From: NP936 sp002726085
GTDB lineage: Bacteria > Acidobacteriota > Vicinamibacteria > Vicinamibacterales > UBA8438
Assembly (NCBI GenBank): GCA_036012905.1
Contig: DASCQF010000074.1
Coordinates: 11,169-75,168 of the forward strand
Length of the DNA: 64,000 nt
Direction: 5' to 3'
The notes under the pieces are model-generated. The model did not search any database. It saw only the letters and a list, made by a program, of their open reading frames with translations, and was not told where the DNA came from. This document shows positions 17,140-25,539 of the stretch, in pieces. Every line of letters starts with the position of its first letter. Position 1 is the stretch's first letter. A program made the position numbers and the translations under genes.

Positions 17140-17898
17140 ATGTCGACGGATCTCGATCTGGCCCGGCTGGTTGAGCGTCTCGGAACACGTCCGCGAACCA
17201 CTGTTCTGACCGGCGCAGGGGTCTCCGCCGCCAGCGGCGTCCCAACGTTTCGCGGCGAGCATGGGCTCTGGAAAAGCCACCATCCAGCGGAACTGGCGAC
17301 ACCAGAAGCCTTCGAACGAGACCCTGCACTGGTGTGGGAATGGTACGACTGGCGACGCCAGCAAATCGCCGCCTGTACGCCGAACCGCGCACACGCCGTC
17401 CTGGCCGAATGGAACCGCCGCGACCCCACCTTCACGCTGGTCACGCAAAACGTCGACGGGCTGCACGAGCTGGCCGGCACGACCGACGTCGTCCGGTTTC
17501 ACGGCTCCATTTGGGAAGTGCGGTGTTGGCGCGCCTGCGCCGCGTCACCGAGCCGCTGGCGCGACGACTCGGTCCCGCTCCCATCGATCCCGCCAACCTG
17601 TCCGCACTGCGACGGGCCACTTCGGCCCGGGGTGGTATGGTTTGGCGAGGGCATCGACCCCGCCGTCATCGCGCGGAGCGAGCTAGCAACACGGTGTGAG
17701 CTATTCCTGACGATCGGCACCTCGTCGCTGGTCTATCCGGCCGCTGGACTCGTGCAGCAGGCTCGCCGACACGGCGCGTTCACCGTGGAGATCAACCCCG
17801 AAGCCACCCCGCTCTCATCCGGGATTGACCTCGTGCTGCGGGGAAAGGCCGAAGACGTGCTCGACACCCTGTGGCCACAGCTGATGCAAATCACCTGA
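17140..17898 (+). CDS. NAD-dependent deacylase (sirtuin, class III-like)
   Basis: 252 residues. TGAGVSAASGVPTFR, TQNVDGLHELAG and the catalytic histidine in RFHGSIW are present. Two zinc-binding cysteine pairs are CWRAC and CPHC. The YDWRR segment supplies the Tyr-x-x-Arg pair that in SIRT5/CobB-type enzymes binds succinyl or malonyl lysine, so a desuccinylase activity is plausible. It releases nicotinamide, which PncA and PncB next door would recycle. Confidence 0.93.
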   Translation: MSTDLDLARLVERLGTRPRTTVLTGAGVSAASGVPTFRGEHGLWKSHHPAELATPEAFERDPALVWEWYDWRRQQIAACTPNRAHAVLAEWNRRDPTFTLVTQNVDGLHELAGTTDVVRFHGSIWEVRCWRACAASPSRWRDDSVPLPSIPPTCPHCDGPLRPGVVWFGEGIDPAVIARSELATRCELFLTIGTSSLVYPAAGLVQQARRHGAFTVEINPEATPLSSGIDLVLRGKAEDVLDTLWPQLMQIT

Positions 17899-17910
17899 CG
17901 CCTTCTCGCA

Positions 17911-19287
17911 TCAAGACGGCTGACTGCCGCTCTCCTCCAGAGCACCGCGGCCTGAGCGCTCCGAGGCGACCTCCGTCGCCAACTGTGCAAGGGGTCGGCT
18001 CACGACAACGGGATACTCCGTGGCATCTCGGTGTCGCCGCACCCCTTCCGGCAGACCCGCCACGGCGGCCTGACACGATGCGCGAATCTCGTCGATGGGA
18101 CGCGCCGGTTGCTGCCGTTTCCCGTTCCGCACGACGCGCCTCAGTAGTGGCTCACCCTCGGTCGGCCCCGTCTCGTCGACCAGTGCAACGACGTCCCTGA
18201 CCACACCGGTTCGACTGCTCACCCGCCAGACCTGCTTGGCTCCCGGATACGTCTGCTTCCCGCTACTCAGCTTCATCAGCGGAGTCATCGCGCCCTCCCG
18301 CTCGATCTCCACCAGCTTGTACACCCCGCCAAGAGCCGGCGCGTCATTCGATGTGCTCAGCGCAGTACCCACCCCGAAACCGTCGATCGGTGCGCCCGCG
18401 GACACGAGCGCCGCCACCTTGTGCTCATCCAGGTCTCCGCTGGCCAGAATCTGTGTGCCAGCGAGCCCGCCTGCATCCAGGATCCGACGCACGGCCCGGC
18501 TGAGATCGACCAGATCGCCGCTGTCGAGCCTAACGCCTGCCGGCCTGAGCCCGGCTCCGACGATGTGTCGTGCCGCGGCGACCGAATCATAGGTATCGAT
18601 CAACAAGACCGACTGCTCGCCGTAGATGGTCATGAAACGTTCGAATGCGGTCAGCTCGTCCGTCTGCGCCATCACCCACGAGTGCGCCATCGTGCCCGAC
18701 ACAGGCACCCCGTAGCGATAGCCAGCCTCGACGTTCGAAGTGGACTGGCAACCCGCCAGACACGCGGCCCGCGCCGCGCACATCGCCGCCTGCGTCCCGT
18801 GCGCGCGACGCCCGCCGAACTCGGACACGGGTCGTCCGCCGGCCGCCTGCGTTACCCGTGCCGCCTTACTCGCAATCGAGGTCTGAAACAGGATGGTCGC
18901 CAGCAGCGCCGTCTCTACCAGCTGCGCCTCAGGCAGCGGTGCCGTCACCCGCACGATCGGCTCACCGGCAAAGACCGGGGTTCCCTCTGGCACAGCCCAC
19001 ACGTCGCCGGTGAACCGCAGTCGGGGCAGATAGTCGTCGAAAAACTCTGGAGCGGCGCCCCGTAAAGCAGAGAGTGTCCTGACATACGCGATCTCGTCAG
19101 GTGTGCATCGCCACGTCTCGAGGTAGCAAATCGCCTGCTCGAGCCCAGCCGCCACCAGATATCCGCGTGTCGCCGGCAAGTCCCGCACAAAGAGCTCGAA
19201 CGTGGCTCTGGTCTTGTCGGCCCCCATGGCGACATATCCCGCGGCCATCGTCAGCTCGTAGAGGTCTGTGGAGAGGGCCCCTGGCAT
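17911..19287 (-). CDS. pncB: Nicotinate phosphoribosyltransferase
   Basis: 458 residues. Begins ALSTDLYELTMAAGY, the family hallmark, followed by FELFVRDLPATRGYLVAAGL, SEFGGRRAHG and GVRLDSGDL near the phosphate-binding region, and GFGVGTALSTSNDAP. It makes nicotinate mononucleotide from nicotinate and PRPP in NAD salvage. It ends 12 bases from the convergent sirtuin gene, and its start is only 24 bases from the divergent pncA start. Confidence 0.94.
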   Translation of the reverse strand: MPGALSTDLYELTMAAGYVAMGADKTRATFELFVRDLPATRGYLVAAGLEQAICYLETWRCTPDEIAYVRTLSALRGAAPEFFDDYLPRLRFTGDVWAVPEGTPVFAGEPIVRVTAPLPEAQLVETALLATILFQTSIASKAARVTQAAGGRPVSEFGGRRAHGTQAAMCAARAACLAGCQSTSNVEAGYRYGVPVSGTMAHSWVMAQTDELTAFERFMTIYGEQSVLLIDTYDSVAAARHIVGAGLRPAGVRLDSGDLVDLSRAVRRILDAGGLAGTQILASGDLDEHKVAALVSAGAPIDGFGVGTALSTSNDAPALGGVYKLVEIEREGAMTPLMKLSSGKQTYPGAKQVWRVSSRTGVVRDVVALVDETGPTEGEPLLRRVVRNGKRQQPARPIDEIRASCQAAVAGLPEGVRRHRDATEYPVVVSRPLAQLATEVASERSGRGALEESGSQPS

Positions 19288-19296
19288 GATCCGGGT

Positions 19297-19310
19297 GGTA
19301 ATGTATCACC
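19297..19310. promoter_or_regulatory. Imperfect palindrome between divergent pncB and pncA
   Basis: GGTAATGTATCACC fills most of the 24-base gap between the two starts; the outer arms pair in five of six positions. It could be an operator for both salvage genes, but it is short and I know no matching regulator here. Confidence 0.25.
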
Positions 19311-19311
19311 G

Positions 19312-19938
19312 ATGATCGAGCCACCCCAGCCACCAGCAACACCGGACGACGGCACCTCCATCGCGGTCCTCGCGGTGGATGTGCAGCGCGACTTCTGTCC
19401 GGGCGGGGCGTTGGCTGTGGCTGACGGCGACCGGGTCGTAACTGTGCTGAATCGAATCCTGGACGCTGCTCACACGCGCGGCTTTCCGGTCTACGCCACC
19501 CGGGACTGGCACCCTCCAGACTCCAGGCACTTCCTCGCAGGAGGAGGCTCCTGGCCCGTGCACTGTGTCGCCGGCTCCCAGGGCGCCCAGTTTCACCCCG
19601 ACCTGCGTCTGCCGGACGGCACCCAGGTCGTCAACACGGGGACCGAGGCCGACAGCGACGGCTACTCAGCCTTCGAGGGGACTCTCGACGACGGCACCCC
19701 ACTCGCCGAAGACCTGCGCCGCCGGGGCATCACCCACATGGTGGCGGGAGGACTCGCGACCGATTACTGCGTACGACACTCGGTCCTAGACGCCATTCGC
19801 GGAGGATGGCGCGTGACGCTCGTGACCGACGCGATCGCCGCTGTGGATCTGAAGCCTGGAGATGGCGCGCACGCCCTGGAGGAGATGCGCGCAGCCGGCG
19901 CTGAGCTCCGCCAATCGACCGAGCTCGACTTATGGTAG
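19312..19938 (+). CDS. pncA: Nicotinamidase-like protein with threonine at the catalytic lysine
   Basis: 208 residues of the isochorismatase-like fold. VDVQRDFCPGGALAV supplies the catalytic aspartate, TRDWHPPDSRHF and WPVHC the metal ligands, and GLATDYCV the nucleophilic cysteine. The lysine normally found before GTE.D..YS.F (as in SKATEPDKEAYSGF) is a threonine here (VVNTGTEADSDGYSAF, codon ACG at 19636-19638). ACG is one base from AAG. Position beside pncB and a sirtuin supports a nicotinamide deamidation role, but activity may be altered. Confidence 0.85.
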   Translation: MIEPPQPPATPDDGTSIAVLAVDVQRDFCPGGALAVADGDRVVTVLNRILDAAHTRGFPVYATRDWHPPDSRHFLAGGGSWPVHCVAGSQGAQFHPDLRLPDGTQVVNTGTEADSDGYSAFEGTLDDGTPLAEDLRRRGITHMVAGGLATDYCVRHSVLDAIRGGWRVTLVTDAIAAVDLKPGDGAHALEEMRAAGAELRQSTELDLW

Positions 19939-19941
19939 CAA

Positions 19942-19955
19942 GGGCCTTTAGGCCC
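19942..19955. terminator. Hairpin between convergent pncA and octahaem cytochrome genes
   Basis: GGGCC-TTTA-GGCCC, a perfect five-base-pair stem between two convergent gene ends. It lacks a T-tract on either side, so termination is only a guess. Confidence 0.3.
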
Positions 19956-19986
19956 GTCCGAACGCGCCGGGTCCCCCGCTGTCGGA

Positions 19987-22824
19987 TCAATTGCCTCTAA
20001 CCGGACTGGGACCCCCGCTGAAGGTCCACAGGTAGTCGCGGACAGACCTGATCTGTGCGACCCCGTCCTGGTCGAACTGCGGGTAGAACGAGTCGGGATA
20101 CTCGGTCCAGAAATTCGGCATGTTGGTGCCGGGCTGGATGTCCAGCGGCCGGATCATCCACTCGAGGACCCAGTCCGGCTGCAGCCGTTCCGGTGACATT
20201 CGCAGGTCCGGCGCCAACGTCGCGACGTCCTGACCTTCTGGAATCGTATCCAGCACGTGGCACTGCTGACAGCGCAACAACTCGAACAGTTCCTCGCCCG
20301 TGCGGAGATCGCCCGGGTCCGGATCGGCCTCGTGCGTGCGGAATGGTCCGACGGCATCGGAGACGGCCGCGAAGTAGTCGATCGCCTCGTTCCAGTCCGC
20401 ATCGTCGAGTCCGAAACTGGGCATCCTCACATCGAGCCACGGCCGAATGGTGATCGGGTCCCGCAAGAACGCATACAGCCAATCGGGCTTCACCTTGGCG
20501 CCCTCTGGCGTCAGGAGCGGAGGTACCAGGTGCGCCTCCTCCACCAGGTCTCGGTAATCCCCGCCATCCCCTTCCATCTCGTGACACGCCACACAATTCC
20601 GGCGACGGAACAGATTGCGACCATTGATCGTCGCATCCTTCCGGGCCGAGCGCGCCACCTGCGCCACCTTCGGCTGCACATCCCGCTGGAAGCTCATGAC
20701 CGCGGTCGTCAGTAGGCGGGCCTCCTCTTCACTGAAACCGAAGTCCGGCATCCGAAGCTTCTCGAGCGGCTGCAGGATCCTGTTCCGGTCGTAGATACTC
20801 GGGTCGAGGAGCTTCTGCCCGATCCAGTCCCGCTTGGTGTGTGGGATGTCGTGCACGAAGGCGAAGTCGAATTGCGGGAGCAGCTTGCTCCCCTCCGCCG
20901 AGAGCTCCGTGCCGATCGGCTGAATGTCGTCGAACCCGGCGATCTCGTGACAGCTGTAGCACCCGTACCGACCAATCGCCCGACGTCCGAGGTCGAGCTG
21001 ACGCTCCTCCGGGCTCATCCCCGCCACTTCGGCCTGCGCCTCTTCATACGGCACAACCGCGCGGATGTAGTCCAGCAACACCGCATCCACGTCCGTCGCC
21101 TGATACGTCGCCTGGGCACCCACACCGGCGCCCCCTGTCAGCCCGACCAGATACGTCGCGACGTCGCTCACCTCGCCGTCGGTCAGCCGCATGTCCGGCA
21201 TGTAGGCATCGGCGCTGTAGTGCCGCGGATTCCGCACCCAATCGAACAACCACTCAAAGGTCGTCTTGCTACCAATCGCCTGGAGCGGCTGGCCAAACGT
21301 GCGTCGCGGCCCCGCCGCCTGGCGAGTCTCGCCGCCAGTGACATGACACGCCAGACACCCCACCGATTCGACGATCTGCTGCCCGTTCCCGGCGTCGCCA
21401 CGACGCGGGTCCGACACCGCGAACTCGTGTTCCTCGGAATTCGCGTAGAGGTAGGCCACGACGGCATCGATTTCGACTTCGTTGCGAACGGCGTCCTCCG
21501 GCGAGTCGGTATTGGAGTTGTACCAGATACTCGGCATCCAGGTGCTGGGTTTGACGGCTCGTGGGTCGCGCAGCCAGTCGCCCACCCAGTCCCGGTCGAG
21601 CTTCGAGGCGACCTTCACCAGGTCGGGCCCAGGCTTCCGTAGATCCTCGAAACCGGCCGTCTTGTGGCAGGTATAGCAGCCGGCGCGCTCATACATGCCA
21701 TAGGCGAGATTCAGATTGTCCGCCTCCGGCACGAATACCTCACCTTTGTGGCACTTGGCGCACGATGCCTCGGTCATCCCGGTGGGCAGCATCGGGTAGT
21801 CCCAGAGATGCGACTCCTCCCAGTGATAGTCCTCTTCCCATTGCGCCATCTGCTCGTCTGTGGCCGGAGAGTGGGCCGCGTCAGCGAATGTAATTGACTG
21901 CCCCATGCCCTCGTGGCACACAGTGCAGCCCGTGGTCTCTATCGAGTGGGGCGAGCTGTTGCCGACATAGACATCCAGGTTGGGGTGCGTCCGAAACGGC
22001 TGCGGGTACTCTTCGTAGCCCACCCGGTCGATCGCCAGATGACAGGTTTCGCACCGATCCATCTTTGGCACGCGGATGAAGTTCACGTCGTCCACGACGT
22101 TCGGCGTGATAGTCTGTCGCACCGTCAAGCTAGGCGCCAGGAAATCCAGGAGTGGCGCGTTCAGGAGATAGTCGTCGATCAGGCTCGGCTCCAGGTCCGA
22201 AATCAGGCTCTGGAGCCGCTCCGTCTCGCCAGTCAGCGTCGTCAGCTCGTCGTCGATGACGGCAACCCCCTCGCTGATCGCCGCCAGCTGCGCCCGCAGA
22301 CCGTCCCGAGTCGCCGTCTGCGACTCCACCTCGAGCCCTTGCGCCAGCCACTCCTCGTACAGCGCGGCAACCTCCGCCTCCCCCGGCACCTCCGCCTCAG
22401 GGTCCTCGGCGTGGATCTCTTCGCGCCGCGTCTCGAATGTATAGCGGTCCACGTCGTAGTTCGCCTTGGTGAACTGGAAGTTCTGGGTGGCGACGAACAG
22501 CTCCCGCTCGACCTCCGCCAGCTGCGCCTCGAGCTCCTCCGTCTGCGCAGCACTCGAGGCCAGCCCCTGCTCGGCCGTAGCCCGTTGGGACGTCAACTCC
22601 GCCACCCGCGCCTGGTCGACATCCCCCTGGGCGGCCGCCAGACCGGCGCGCGTCACTTCCATCTCGAGCTGCGTGAACTGCCGCTGGTAGTTCTTCCACT
22701 CCCGATCGTAGTCGTCCCAGATCATCCAGACCGTCGTGAACAGCACGAACAGGCTGGACACGGCGAAGACCACGTTCAGGAAATCGATGTTGTAGGCGTG
22801 TCCGACTGCCCTCTTGTCTGCCAT
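19987..22824 (-). CDS. Membrane-anchored octahaem cytochrome c of a bc-type complex
   Basis: 945 residues with eight CxxCH haem sites at residues 258, 300, 355, 383, 490, 622, 744 and 852 (first cysteine). One N-terminal membrane helix (about 14-36) is followed by a long coiled coil (about 42-215). The last five haem segments each have a downstream Met-Pro (M430, M542, M692, M801, M902), as in class I cytochromes c with Met as sixth ligand; the first three do not. It is the last gene of the Rieske/cytochrome b operon and should be the periplasmic electron acceptor and wire of that complex. I know of no named protein with exactly this layout. Confidence 0.9.
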   Translation of the reverse strand: MADKRAVGHAYNIDFLNVVFAVSSLFVLFTTVWMIWDDYDREWKNYQRQFTQLEMEVTRAGLAAAQGDVDQARVAELTSQRATAEQGLASSAAQTEELEAQLAEVERELFVATQNFQFTKANYDVDRYTFETRREEIHAEDPEAEVPGEAEVAALYEEWLAQGLEVESQTATRDGLRAQLAAISEGVAVIDDELTTLTGETERLQSLISDLEPSLIDDYLLNAPLLDFLAPSLTVRQTITPNVVDDVNFIRVPKMDRCETCHLAIDRVGYEEYPQPFRTHPNLDVYVGNSSPHSIETTGCTVCHEGMGQSITFADAAHSPATDEQMAQWEEDYHWEESHLWDYPMLPTGMTEASCAKCHKGEVFVPEADNLNLAYGMYERAGCYTCHKTAGFEDLRKPGPDLVKVASKLDRDWVGDWLRDPRAVKPSTWMPSIWYNSNTDSPEDAVRNEVEIDAVVAYLYANSEEHEFAVSDPRRGDAGNGQQIVESVGCLACHVTGGETRQAAGPRRTFGQPLQAIGSKTTFEWLFDWVRNPRHYSADAYMPDMRLTDGEVSDVATYLVGLTGGAGVGAQATYQATDVDAVLLDYIRAVVPYEEAQAEVAGMSPEERQLDLGRRAIGRYGCYSCHEIAGFDDIQPIGTELSAEGSKLLPQFDFAFVHDIPHTKRDWIGQKLLDPSIYDRNRILQPLEKLRMPDFGFSEEEARLLTTAVMSFQRDVQPKVAQVARSARKDATINGRNLFRRRNCVACHEMEGDGGDYRDLVEEAHLVPPLLTPEGAKVKPDWLYAFLRDPITIRPWLDVRMPSFGLDDADWNEAIDYFAAVSDAVGPFRTHEADPDPGDLRTGEELFELLRCQQCHVLDTIPEGQDVATLAPDLRMSPERLQPDWVLEWMIRPLDIQPGTNMPNFWTEYPDSFYPQFDQDGVAQIRSVRDYLWTFSGGPSPVRGN

Positions 22825-22864
22825 GGCGCGAGATCTCGCCGTCCCAGCGGGGACGTCCTCGGGG

Positions 22865-23941
22865 TTAGATATTGAAGAAGAACTCCGGAATCGACACGAT
22901 GTATTTGAGGTTGAACAGCCACCGCGTCAGCATCTTCACCGGCAGCGACAACATCAACAGAAACAGCAGAACAGTGACGTAGTAGCGTGTGGGCCCCAAC
23001 TTCTCGTAGTACTTGGTGAGCCCCTTCTTGGCCAGCGCGGCCGGCAACACCACCATGTAGCCAATGGTCAGCAAGATTCCGAAGATCTCCCGGATGAACC
23101 AGTTCTCCGGCTGCGCCATCCCCAGCCCACGCACCCAAATGAACTCGGACAACTGCACGTTGGTCAGCGCCTCGAGCTTGTGGATGTCCCAGAACTCGAA
23201 GGGACCGAAGAAGTTCCAGTTCGGCCCGCGCAAAAAGGTCCCCAGCACGATCAGCGACGACCAGAGCACGACGAACCCGAACAGGAAGATCGTGATCTCG
23301 ACGCGACGCTCGTTGAAGGTGTAATACCCGTTTCCTTTCGGGTTCTTGTCGATGTAGGGAATCGCCATCAGCCCGACGATGATCAGCCCCGGCAGGACGA
23401 CCCCGGCCAGCCACGGGTCGAAATAGACGAGCATCTCCTGCAACCCGAGGAAATACCAGGGCGCCTTCGACGGGTTGGGGGTATTTGCGTTGTTGGCCGG
23501 CTGCTCGAGCGGCGCATCGAGCCCGATCGACCACACGATGATGATGACTGTGCAGACGACCATCGCGATCAGCTCGATGTAGACCAGATCTGGCCACGTC
23601 CACACCCGGTCTTCCTCGTCCTTCTCGATCGGCGGCTCGCCGGCCGCGAGCCGCCGGTCGTTGCGCACCGCCTCGCGCATCGAATACCAGGTGAAGAACA
23701 CCAGCAGAAAGATCAATCCCACAATCGGGACGTTGTCCGGCTTGGTGAGAATCAGATTGAAATTCTCGTCTGTCAGCCCAAAGCCGAAAAACACTGCCAG
23801 AAAGGCCATCAGGCCCCAGCCCCAGCTGTTCGAGGCAAACGCCTCCCGCTTCCAGACAATGAAGACAAGCGCCACGACCGTGGTGAGGAAAAACAGCCGC
23901 GGGTCTGCGAACAGGTCGATAAAGCTCTTGAGCTCGTCCAT
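22865..23941 (-). CDS. Cytochrome b C-terminal half (subunit IV-like), extended
   Basis: 358 residues; subunit IV (PetD) of b6f is about 160. About eight membrane helices. The Qo-site motif PEWY is replaced: the segment reads KAPWYFLGLQEM with A160-P161-W162-Y163, so the quinol-site glutamate position is proline. Extra helices lie both before this segment (about 15-90) and at the C-terminus. It pairs with the b6-like gene 39 bases upstream and the octahaem cytochrome 40 bases downstream. A heptad-type repeat lies just before its start. Confidence 0.88.
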   Translation of the reverse strand: MDELKSFIDLFADPRLFFLTTVVALVFIVWKREAFASNSWGWGLMAFLAVFFGFGLTDENFNLILTKPDNVPIVGLIFLLVFFTWYSMREAVRNDRRLAAGEPPIEKDEEDRVWTWPDLVYIELIAMVVCTVIIIVWSIGLDAPLEQPANNANTPNPSKAPWYFLGLQEMLVYFDPWLAGVVLPGLIIVGLMAIPYIDKNPKGNGYYTFNERRVEITIFLFGFVVLWSSLIVLGTFLRGPNWNFFGPFEFWDIHKLEALTNVQLSEFIWVRGLGMAQPENWFIREIFGILLTIGYMVVLPAALAKKGLTKYYEKLGPTRYYVTVLLFLLMLSLPVKMLTRWLFNLKYIVSIPEFFFNI

Positions 23942-23953
23942 ATATCGATTACC

Positions 23954-23970
23954 CGGCTTCTGACTTCTCG
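23954..23970 (-). repeat. Heptad repeat fragment in the cytochrome b operon
   Basis: Minus-strand CGAGAAGTCAGAAGCCG, a minimal copy of the dispersed heptad element, in the 39-base gap between the two cytochrome b genes. Confidence 0.45.
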
Positions 23971-23980
23971 AACATTCAGC

Positions 23981-24796
23981 CTAGAGCGGTCCTGATATCC
24001 CGCCATCTTTCCGCACCCGCCAGAAATGCACCGCCATCAGGAAGCCGATCGCCAGCGGCAGTCCAACGCAGTGCAGCACATAAAACCGCAACAACGCCCC
24101 CTCGCCGACGAACGTGCCGCCCAGCAGCGCAAAGCGCACGTCGTCGGCTATGTGCACCAGCGGCACGTCGCCCAGCGCTATCAGGGAGACCAGAGGGCCC
24201 TCGTGGCCCAGGAACGGTGTCGCTCGCGCCATGCTCGAGCCGACCGTGATCGCCCAGATCGCCAACTGGTCCCACGGCAGCAGATAGCCAGTAAAGGACA
24301 GCAGCAGGGTCAGCACCAGCATGATGACGCCGACATTCCAGTTGAATTCCCGTGGCGGTTTGTAGGACCCGGTCATGAAGACCCGGAACATGTGCAGCCA
24401 GACCGTGATGACCATCGCATGGGCGCCCCACCGGTGCATCTCCCGCATGATGCCGAGCGGCACGTGCTCGCGCAGACTCACGATGTCCGCGTAGGCATAT
24501 TCCAGGGTCGGTCGGTAGTAGAACATCAACAGCAAGCCAGTGAAGGTCAGCTGCAGGAACAGGAAGAAGCTGAGCCCCCCCATGCACCAGGTGTAGCGCA
24601 TCCGGACGCCCGACTTCCGCAACCGCACCGGGTGCATGTGCAGAAACACGTTCGACAGCATGACCAGTACCCGGTTCCGGTCATTTATCGGCGCGGTATG
24701 TCTAAAGATCGACGTCCAGATTTGCGTCTCGGTGAGCCAGTCCCACGCGCGCACCAGTGCAGGGGGCTTCGGTTCGATCGTCTTCGTGTCAGCCAT
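23981..24796 (-). CDS. b6-like cytochrome b N-terminal subunit
   Basis: 271 residues, four core membrane helices. Four haem-ligating histidines are at H121 and H135 (helix B, HRWGAH...WLHMFRV) and H242 and H257 (helix D). The 14 residues between the helix-D pair match cytochrome b6, not mitochondrial-type b (13). C71 in YTWCMGG aligns with the cysteine that holds haem ci in b6, and the end RKDGGISGPL is b6-like. It starts six bases after the Rieske gene stop. Together with the next gene it makes a split cytochrome b that oxidises quinol. Confidence 0.93.
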   Translation of the reverse strand: MADTKTIEPKPPALVRAWDWLTETQIWTSIFRHTAPINDRNRVLVMLSNVFLHMHPVRLRKSGVRMRYTWCMGGLSFFLFLQLTFTGLLLMFYYRPTLEYAYADIVSLREHVPLGIMREMHRWGAHAMVITVWLHMFRVFMTGSYKPPREFNWNVGVIMLVLTLLLSFTGYLLPWDQLAIWAITVGSSMARATPFLGHEGPLVSLIALGDVPLVHIADDVRFALLGGTFVGEGALLRFYVLHCVGLPLAIGFLMAVHFWRVRKDGGISGPL

Positions 24797-24802
24797 GTTC
24801 GC

Positions 24803-25489
24803 CTAAATCTGAAGGAAGGACTCCGGCTCGGTCCACTGCCCCAGTTCCTCTTGAAACTTCCGGCTCTTGTCGATGAGGATCTGACCGTCTTCGGCCAGGA
24901 CGATGCGCGTCCGCTCCAGCGGCCGCGGGGCCGGACCCTCGAAATTGATGCCGGTCGGGCGGAACCCGCTGCCGTGGCAGGGGCACTTGAACTTGTTCTC
25001 GGCCGACAGCCAGTTTGGAGTACAACCCAGATGCGTACAGCTCGTAAACAGCGCGTAGAATCCCGGAGCCTCGTTCGTGTAGTCGTTGTCGGTACGTACG
25101 ACCCACACGCCGTCCGAGTCCTTGAAGCGTTCGTCGACTCCCTCCCCGTAATCCTCCGGGAACCCGACTGTGAACTGCTGCGGCGGTTCGTTGAGCACAT
25201 TCGGGAACATGAAGCGGCCGGTCGCGGCAAGGCACCCCGCAGACGCCGCGGTGAACGCCCCCCAGGCGAGCCCCATCCAGCCACGCCGACCCATCAGCGG
25301 CGACGTGTCGTCATCAACCTTCGCCTTCGGCTTTGGGGCGGGACGCGCAGCGGCCGTGGTCGTGCGGCCGGCAAGCTTGGCGTCATTCCCCGCTGCTGCG
25401 GCAGCCGGCTTCGCCGCAGCCGGTCTCGGCGCCGGCTTTTCCACCGCCGGTGCATCTCCCGCCGGAGTATTCTTTGGTTCGTCAGCCAT
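24803..25489 (-). CDS. Rieske iron-sulfur protein
   Basis: 228 residues. CTHLGC and CPCHGSGF bind the 2Fe-2S cluster. The long N-terminal part (1-65) is rich in Ala, Pro and Lys and probably disordered, followed by the membrane anchor GWMGLAWGAFTAASAGCLAA. Both rings and the linker are typical of b6f/bc Rieske proteins. It moves electrons from quinol at the Qo site to cytochrome c. Second gene of the operon. Confidence 0.95.
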   Translation of the reverse strand: MADEPKNTPAGDAPAVEKPAPRPAAAKPAAAAAGNDAKLAGRTTTAAARPAPKPKAKVDDDTSPLMGRRGWMGLAWGAFTAASAGCLAATGRFMFPNVLNEPPQQFTVGFPEDYGEGVDERFKDSDGVWVVRTDNDYTNEAPGFYALFTSCTHLGCTPNWLSAENKFKCPCHGSGFRPTGINFEGPAPRPLERTRIVLAEDGQILIDKSRKFQEELGQWTEPESFLQI

Positions 25490-25539
25490 TTCTGTGTCTC
25501 ATCATCACGATCGCCTACCTCGAGGGGCGCACACCCGGC

